Shown here in pieces: positions 1 to 9,000 of a stretch of DNA of 10,204 nucleotides. The notes beneath the pieces were generated by a model, which was given only the letters and a program-made list of their open reading frames with translations, ran no database searches and had not been told where the DNA came from. The position numbers were made by a program, and so were the translations under genes. Source of the DNA: Legionella genomosp. 1 (GTDB taxonomy: Bacteria; Pseudomonadota; Gammaproteobacteria; Legionellales; Legionellaceae); the NCBI GenBank assembly GCA_945901965.1, contig CAMDMN010000056.1:1-10204 (forward strand), given 5' to 3'. Numbering within the stretch: position 1 is the first letter of the stretch; each line of letters opens with the position of its first letter.

Positions 1-1
1 G

Positions 2-3000
2 TGAATTTACAGCGTTATAAATTTCTATCAATTTATCGCAAGTATCATGTTTATTGAGAACTGCCTGACTTATCGCAGCGCTTGTTAGAGGATCGGAACT
101 ACATTTTAGTATGGCATCTTTTAGTTTTTGAGCGATTAATCCTCGAGTATCTGGCGAAAACGCTATGTTACTATTATGTAAGGCAGTAATTAAATGTTCG
201 GCAGGAATGATAGTATTACTTTTACTATATTGTTGTAATACACTATTTACTATTGTATCAGTGCACAAATGATGTTTAAAAACATGTATGAGTTGTGGCA
301 GAAGGTCTCTTTCTTTAGTTATTTTGTTTAATAATACGCCAAGATTGTTTTCATCGTTTGCTAAAATGGTTTGTTTGCCAATTAATTCACCGACTAATCT
401 GCGAGATAGGTTAGGGTGTTTATCCACTATTAACTTGAATAGGTCTGGGTTTGAAATATTGTCTCTTGTTAGCAAGGCTTTTATAGTCGTATCCGATAGT
501 TTGGGTGCCATTTGTACAATAGAGAACAGTGCGTTACTAGAAATTTTTTCATTTAGAAAAATTCTACATATTAGATTATTCTGGTCTGGGTGATTTTTAA
601 TTTTTGTATATAATGTTATTGCTTGATTATGGCTTAACTTTGGATGGGATGCCATCAAGCCCAAGGTTAACGTTGATTGTTTTTTTTCATTGATAAATAG
701 ATCTAAGTCTTCAGTACTTACTTTTACCATTGGGTTATTATTTGATAAAACCGCAGAGCGTAGTGTTAAATTTATTTTGCTTTGTTCAATAACGGTAATT
801 AGTTCAGGAATTGATAACGTTTTATTGAGAGCAAAGGCGTAGAGTAGCGCATAATTATTAGTTGATGTTAGATCTATTTTATTTTCTTGTTGTAAGGTTT
901 TCAGTAAGTTGATATCTATGTCCGATAATTGAGTCCTATCTTGATGTAATTGATCACGTGTTACCGCCGTCGTTCGACGAGCATTTATTGTACCATTTAC
1001 GCTTTCTAATAACGCTAAATGCCTAAGATGTTTCTCGAATTCAGAGGAGAAAATACCAAAAGTATTTTTTATAGAAATAAAATTCTCGGCAAATGATGCC
1101 TTATTCCATGATGTAATGAGGGTATTTAGCCTTGAAGCGGCGTTTAAAATTTCGCTAATATCGTCTTTGAAATGCGGAAATTTACGTTCTATCTCTTCTG
1201 TTTTAATATTTGGATTGGCAATAATATCATTTGCAATGGCCGTATATCCGGAATAAAAATCGCGCGCTAATTTCATCTCTGTATTTGGTGTTGGTCTTAA
1301 TGATAAAATACGTTGTTCAAAAAAATCTATTTTTTCAAGCGCACGTTCTTTTAACCATTTAGAATTTACCGCCTTATCATTGATAATCGTATAAAGTTCA
1401 CCATTGAAATACCTAGCTTGTGTAATGAGTCTTTGATACGACTCATCATTCATAAAGTTCGCGTCTGGTGCTCCGGCTAATACACGATGTGATGTTGTGG
1501 ATATCCAAGTTTTGTGGCTTGTATCAGCAGCAACGGTGCTATAAATTTCATCGCACTCCTGCTGGGTAATTAATTGGCAATATAATTTGTCAGCGTCTCG
1601 CCTAAAATATAAAGCATGGATGGGTTTTAATTCACCCTCAAAGATCGTCTTTTGAGACGCACTATTTTTAGAAAAATTGCTAGATAGTTGAAGTGTTTCA
1701 TCAAAAATGGACGTACTGCATTCCTCGTTCAATGTTTGTAGCTTTAGGCTTGGTTTGCCATGCTGTAATTCAAGTTTGGTATAGAGATTTTGTACTATTC
1801 CGCATCCAAATGTTGTTGTGGTTTTTTTTGCTTCTTCAATTTGTACTTGTTTTTCTATTTGTTGCTCTTTTTGTTGCTCTTTCTTCGTTTCTTTGGAGCC
1901 ACTAGCCTGGGTATTTGTTGATAACTGCTGTTCGCTGATAGTACCTGTTGTAGTTAAAATAGTTTCGAGTTTTACGTTTATTTGATTTTTTTCTTCAGCA
2001 TCTATTTGACAGCCTGCGTTTATAAGCGTTGATTCCCATTTCCTTAATGTATGTTTACAAACTTCTTTTAGTATAACTCTCGTATCTCTCCATTGGCCCA
2101 AATCACCGAATTTGGCAAATAAATCGTCTACCTTGGTTTCAATAAAGGAGTCTTCAAAGTACTTAAATAATTCTTGTTTTCTCGATATATTGTTACTATC
2201 AATCTCTAAAATGCGTCTACAAAAATCATTGCGTATGACATTTTTTATTTTAGCAAGTGCTGCATAATAATTGTCATTCAGCAACTTAGATGTTTCATTA
2301 GCGCTCAAGTTTTCAACAAATGCCGAATAGTCAAAGACCTCTACCTTTTTCAGCTCCGTGGCCATTGTTACTGGCATGATGATATCCAGCGATTGGTTTT
2401 TATCGATTAAACCGCGCATTCTGAGTGAGCCTTGTAAAAAGTGATGCAGCTCCGTTTGTTGGTTTACTAAAACGATTGCATTTGCATCATCTTCTTGCTT
2501 GATATCGGTACCTACGGTATGAGCTTGGTCATAAAACGTAAATAGTTCTTCGGGTGTGCAGCTTAATTTTCTAGAGATTGTTTTTGGATCAGAGCTGCCG
2601 ATGATAGTGGGTAATTTTTTTTCCTTATCATTTGTTACGGGGAAGGCGCAAAGTTGATTGTCTTCATTAAAATAAAGGATGTATTTAATTTTTAGTTTAT
2701 TTTTGCTGGCGAATGTAGCTTGATTCTCAGCAATATAAGATGATAATTCCAATGCTACATCTTCGTTTTCAACGCCTTTAAACGTGGCGGATATATCAAT
2801 AATTGCCCTTGTTCTTCCGCTGGTATTCGTTAACAATGCCTTAACAAAGTCTTTTGTATTTTCAAAATCAAGGCCAATAACTTGAGGTTTTTTTTCTAGG
2901 ATAGCTGAAATAACATAGCCATCTGTCCCTAAAGAAGTATCCTTATTATATTGTAAGCGCTGATGAAACGTAGAGCTATTCCATGGTGTTCCCGTTATTC

Positions 3001-6000
3001 CTTGGCATGAATGGACAATATCTACATGGTTATAGGCATCTGAATGTAAGATGCGTTTGTCTATTTTAATATGGGTTAAAACCAACTCTTTTAGTGCAGA
3101 AAAAATAATATCTTTATGGTTTTTTAGGGCTCCATACAGTTCTTGCTGTACCCGAGGCAGGCGCACATCGATGGAGGCCAGGCTTTGACTACTAATTTTT
3201 TTAAACAAAGCCCCTGCATCAGTGTCATCTATTTCTTTATGAAAGAGTATGGCGTCAGATTTTGATTTTTCTTGCCAGGTTAATAATAATTTAATAAACA
3301 GATCTTCGGTAATTCCTGAAAGTAGCATCGACTGTATTGTGTAATTAACGGCCTCAATTTCATCGCCAAAACTTGAGCCATATTTAGGTGCTTTGTTGGA
3401 GCGATAAGGTATGGCAATGGCTCGTTCCTCTGGTCTCATCGATGATATAAATGATTCCCCATAGTTAACTAAATGGTCTCGATTAATGGTGGTAGAAAGA
3501 AATTGCGAAATTTCTGCTTTGTAGAAGCTTACTATTTCTTTTTCACCTGGTGTTAAAAGGTTAATAAATAGTGGCATAGACGAGCCTTGATTTAGCAAAT
3601 AGTCTTTAAGGTGGATTATTTCGCCCGATGTGTTCAAATGTTTTTCTATTATGTGTTTTATGGGACTCGTTTCGCTGTACATGAGGGAGGTAGCTATTTT
3701 TTCAGTTACCTCCTTATGTTGGTTGGGGCTTAATTTTATTTTTCCTTCTAATATATCGATAAAACTAATGTTAATGTTACTGTCTACCCCAGATAACGTG
3801 AATTCTTGTTCATAAATAAATGCATAAAGGGAAACAGACGCCTGTGCAATATCAATAGTAAGATTAGAGGGTTGACCTAGGGTGTAATTTAATTTATTTT
3901 TTAGATCCAGCCCTTCGTGGGCTTCATCAATGATAAGTTCCCCACGTTCTTTCAGGAGTTTAATTAATTGATCAAGGATGGGTAATGATGTTTCATAGCC
4001 TTCTAAACCTTGAGGGTTATGCAATAGTTCAAAATATTTCAGTTCCAATGATTGTAAGGACTCTCCAGTTGTTACCATGTAGTCTTTATTTTGTATAGAA
4101 AAAAGGATGTTGTTATATAGCTTTTTTAACGCGGCAGGTGAGCAGTCAGACGTCCTATCAAAGTTGAAAATAAAGGCTTCTTGGTTAAATAGCTCCAGGG
4201 AGGTGGCGCGAAGATCAGCATAATTGGTTTGTAATAAGGCGCGAGGAACTTCGATAATAACTAGGTTTGAGCCATCGGCTTTATTCTGTGCAAGGGTTGG
4301 TAGAATAACTTTTGATTTACCCCCTCCCATGATAACTTTTTCCACACTTTCATAAAAGCCCTGATCTTTGGTTCGCGTTAGTAATTTGTTAAGGGTCGCA
4401 ACTTGCGTTTCCCTTAATAACATAGAATTATACATTTGAAAGGCAGAAAGCTCCGTGTCTATGGCCGCATCAAGTCGGTTTTGGGCTAATAATTCTTGCG
4501 CGAGTTGAAGTTTTAGACCATCGCATTCATTTGTATTCGTGGTCGCGATGAGTTTAGTTACTAATTCAAGGCTTCTTGTTGTTTGTTGATATGCCGTTTT
4601 TTTAGATACGTATTCAATTAATAAGGTGTGAAGATGGTCAATTTCTGCGTCAGAAAGGCTTGTTACTTGACCATACGTATGCCTATCGTTTTGAAAATAC
4701 AAGCCTAGCAGTCTGTTTAACGTGATTTCAGGAGAAACATCCGCTTTCATGGCAATCTGTTGAGTTAAGGTCAGTTTAGATGTAGCTAAGCTTAATATGC
4801 TGACCTCTAAAGCTGACAACTCGTTAGTTAATGTTCCTTTATAAATTTTAAGATTGGTTTTTAGAGATGTATTGTCTTTATTATCACTAAAGGATTTAAT
4901 TGCAGCATCCTTTAAGCGCTTTAGTTTTTCAAATGACTTGTTGCCTTCAGTAAATTCTTCACTTGAAAAAAATGTTCCACGTTGAGCCGTTGTATCAGTT
5001 GTTGTCGCCGCCGCATCTTGTGTTTGAGATTCTAATAAAGATTTGCTCAGCCGTAGGTGACTAAGGCTAAACCATTGCTGAAATAAGTGAGATACTAGTT
5101 TGCTGGTCCCAGTTGATACTTTAACTCGGTCTGGTTTAGGCGCTGTTAATTTTGATTGAATATCACTAGGAGACAAATTATCAGCTGCTATTATTTTCGT
5201 GGTCATTATCTCTAAAGGTTTGAATGCATATGAATTTGCTAATTCTAGGATGGTTTCTTTAAACCACAGCTTAGACGCCTTAAATTTTCTTGCGTTATAA
5301 GCAAAAGACTTTGGAACGTTAGCATCTTCCCAATTTTTCTGTTTTTCAGAGTAAAGTGCTTTAGCCTTCAGGCAAAAATTCATATTGGTGGGATTTTCTG
5401 CAATTCGATACAATATCGTAGCTAGCAAATAACTTATTGATTTTTCTCGTAATAGGGGTGATTTATTATAGGCCTCTATCGTTCTTTTACTAAATGCTCT
5501 AATCGATTCATAATCAGGGTGGTCTTCAGATTCAGCGATTTTTACGTAAGTTGTAAAAAATCTTAAAACATCGCTATCCGATATTTCATCATCAAGAGCA
5601 CCCATTGCTAAAATAAGCTCCGTGCTCTCGGATATAGGCTTATCAAAAAAAGTATCGAGTGTTAAGCTTTCTAAATTAGTGTCGGAAAATAATTGTGTTG
5701 TTGCATCTTTCGGAAAATGAATATCTTGAGCAGGAAGGGTTACTTTAACAACTCCTGTGGTATAAAGGCTTACATTTGATATTTTAAGGATGATGGATTC
5801 TAAGTGCTTTATTTTCTTTTCTACCTTGGCATCTTTGGTTGGCATTCTTTTTAAATTATTAAGTGCTTGGTTTAAGATACCTATGTAGAGCTTATGGTGC
5901 TCTATGGCTATAGCTGGTGGGAGGCTATCGTTCCCGTAACTTAGGAGGATCCATTGTTCCTTGGTAGTTAATGCATATTGGATAAGCGCCTCATCGGCCT

Positions 6001-9000
6001 CCCTAAATTGTAAAAGCCTGGTATAACGATTATGTATTTGTTTTTGTAGTTCAGAACCTTTAAAGAATGTTTTCAATGAGCTACGGTGATGGTTTTCTAC
6101 TAAATCATTTTGTGTTTTGGGATTAGCAATTTCCGAGTCTAATGACAAAGCGTTAGCATCTAATCTAGCGACCAAGGATAAGGCTTTAAGTTGACATGAC
6201 ACAACTTCAGGCGTGTCTTCAATGCTTGTTTTAGATGTATAAGCGGCGTCTTTGCCAATAGAGTCAACATCAAAAGGCAGTGCTTTTGTTATCCATTGTA
6301 TGTATTTAAGCTCAGTAAATTTGCCTGTTATGCCACCAAATTTTTTATCACATAATTCAAGCATGCTCCATGCTTTTTCTGGTTGGTGCGCTCCTAAATA
6401 TAGGTATGCTAAGTATAAGGCTTCTTCACTATTTTCCGGAGCAGGCTGGCCTGCGATGATTTTTATCATGTAGCTTTCTTTGGATTGTGTTCTTTCCCAG
6501 TTTAATAGGTGTCGAGCATTTTTTTTAATATCAGCGATTTTATCAGCGATATCGTCTTTTATATCTATTATAAAATGTTTGTAGGCGCTATTGCGATGTC
6601 TGCCTTTTCCTACTGTAAATTGACCAATAGGCAAGATGGCCATTTCTTCTGACGCATCATTAATAAGTAACAGTTGAGGGATGCCTTTTTCAATGGTTGT
6701 TGTGGTTGAGGTTTTAAGCCTAAACGTTTCTCCATTATAAATACAGGTTAGCTCATCGCTACCAGATTCTTTATTGAAGGTTAAATTGAAGGTTAAACCG
6801 TAGCGTTTTAATTCAATTTGATAGCTAGACGTTCTAGGATCATAATACACATCGATATATTTTTCATTTTCAAAGACAGTAAAAGGCAAGGTTAAACGTG
6901 AGGTTTCTTGAACACATAAAATTCTTCCGCTATCAACTTCAGCAAGGGTCGCTTTACCACTAACATCATGGGTCCCCTTTATAATAAGTTTATCGTCTTT
7001 GACGAGCCCGACCGATTGCGGTAATGCAGTTCCGCATTCTATTAATCTAAGGGTACCATGGTCAGCTATTGTGGCTGATAGTTGTAGGCCATCTTCAATA
7101 TCGTCCGAAAGCTTTAATTCACGAGCATCTATAGCGTTATTTGCGAAAACTTTAAACCATTTGTCTGAGGGAAATCCTTCTAGTCCTCGAATATAGGCAT
7201 GAGGATCTTGAAGCCTAATTTCTAGCTCACCTTTTTTTACTGTTTTAACGGGAGGGTCATCCGATGAATAATAACAAAAGGTTTCATTATCTAGACCAAA
7301 TCTTTTTATGATAGGATGGTTTTTTAGTTCATCTTTCATAGCAACCAAAGCCAAGCCATCGTTATAAATCATAGCGGTAACAACATTGACATGAAATGTT
7401 TCATTGCCTGACGTAAATATAAAATAGGGGAAGTCGGTTTTTACACTGTAATTTGTAAGCTCCATACCAAAGCGTGTAAATACAACATTCAGCGATCGAA
7501 TGATGTCTTCATCACTGATTTTTTTCTCTTCCATAGCATCGATGATGTATTTTTGTGCAGCACTTGCTTGGTATAGGTTTTCTTGGTCTAGGTTTTCATT
7601 TTGTCTGGGGTATATATTTAACGCAAATAGGGCCTCTAAATCGTCAGCTAAGAACTTGGATGCCTCCTCAGGATACAGTTTTTTTAATTCTTTAGCATAA
7701 AATATGCGGTATTTTAATAAACTGGATTTAAGATTTTTGTCAGGGGACGCGTTAATTAGCTTTGTTATTTCAGTGTAATGTGAACGTAATTTTTCTTTAT
7801 ATTTTTCACCATCGATACGAGCGGCGTATTGGTATACTAAAAAATTTAATCGAATAAAAAACAAACTGTTTTTTGTTGGAGTATCTCCATCATTAAATAC
7901 TCTGAGACCATCCGCTACAAATGTATCAAACTGGCGTAGAAATCTGTCGCTATTGGTTGAAATCTCTTGGTGCAATAACCCTGGTTCAAACAGATGTGCT
8001 TCCACGTATGTTTGATTGTTGACATTGGTTAATAAGAGAAGATTTTTGGAAAAATACTCGATGGTTAAGGGTACTTGCACTGCAGGAGCTAGCCTTAACA
8101 ATTGTAATTCACGTAATAATGGGTCCTTTACTTGAGTGATCACTTGGCTATCATAGTTATTCTGCAAGGACAATGCTAAAGCAGTCGCATAAGAGGAATC
8201 TAATTGAGTATATCGTTTGCACAGACTGGTTAAGCTCTTGCATTGCTTTATATAGTCGCTTTTTTCCTTTTCACGAAATAAAACCCTATCATCTTCACTC
8301 TCAAGGTCATAATACCAATATTTTCTTGGTTCGGACGGGCTTTCGCTCTGATTTGAGAAAAATAGCTTGAAGGTATCTATTGACTCAAATTCTTGATGAA
8401 ATCGCTTTAATGCTTCTTTGGTTGTCGTTTTGGCTAGCAGCTCACAAGCATTAATCCCCATCCGGATTTCGTCATAATAATTATTTTTTTTAAATTCATC
8501 AATATGGTGAATTAATCCATACATTGCATGGATATTATTTTTTTCTAATAAATCTAGAAAAGAAGCGGGGTTGCTGGGCTTCTCAGGACAACACGAGATA
8601 TCTAGATGTGAACATGTCAACCAGTATATCTTATACAATTCTAATGCTTTTTTATACAATTCTAACTCTTTTTTCTTGTGAAATTCAAATAACTCTTTTC
8701 CTATAGCAGTTAGATCGGCGTTAGATTGGACAGAATTTTTAAACATTTCAAATTCATAATAAACCTCACGGTTTAATTCACTCTGAACGTCTGTTAGGTC
8801 TAGTTTACTTACTAAAGCACATAATTGAACAAAATTTTTATCTACAATCGGGTTCATTGACGCTAGAAAATACCCGGTTAGTCGTTTTTTAATCGGAGAA
8901 AAAGAGGATAAAATTTCTGTTAAGAATTTTTTATGCTCTTCAGGTTGGCGTTTAAATGCCGGAAGACCTGAAAAAACATGGGCACTCAGGGCCATGCAAT

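Noticed and set aside
288..593. Forward-strand reading frame of about 101 codons
   Set aside because: It lies wholly inside the giant minus-strand gene, has no recognisable domain, and its composition is explained as the complement of the real codons.
1693..1905. Forward-strand frame with a hydrophobic, membrane-like Leu/Phe/Val stretch
   Set aside because: The hydrophobic run is the complement of the Q/E/K-rich coding segment on the minus strand. It is a shadow and not a small membrane protein.
3917..3928. Calling the protein a DEAH-box RNA helicase
   Set aside because: The DEAH box is real. The other motifs, spacing and size fit DUF3638/DUF3645 better than any helicase family, and nucleic-acid unwinding is not shown.
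6252..6473. Forward-strand frame of about 73 codons, and similar short forward frames near 3630-3815, 6999-7196, 7500-7700, 8173-8370 and 8524-8706
   Set aside because: All are antisense to the continuous minus frame and none shows a domain or plausible gene context.
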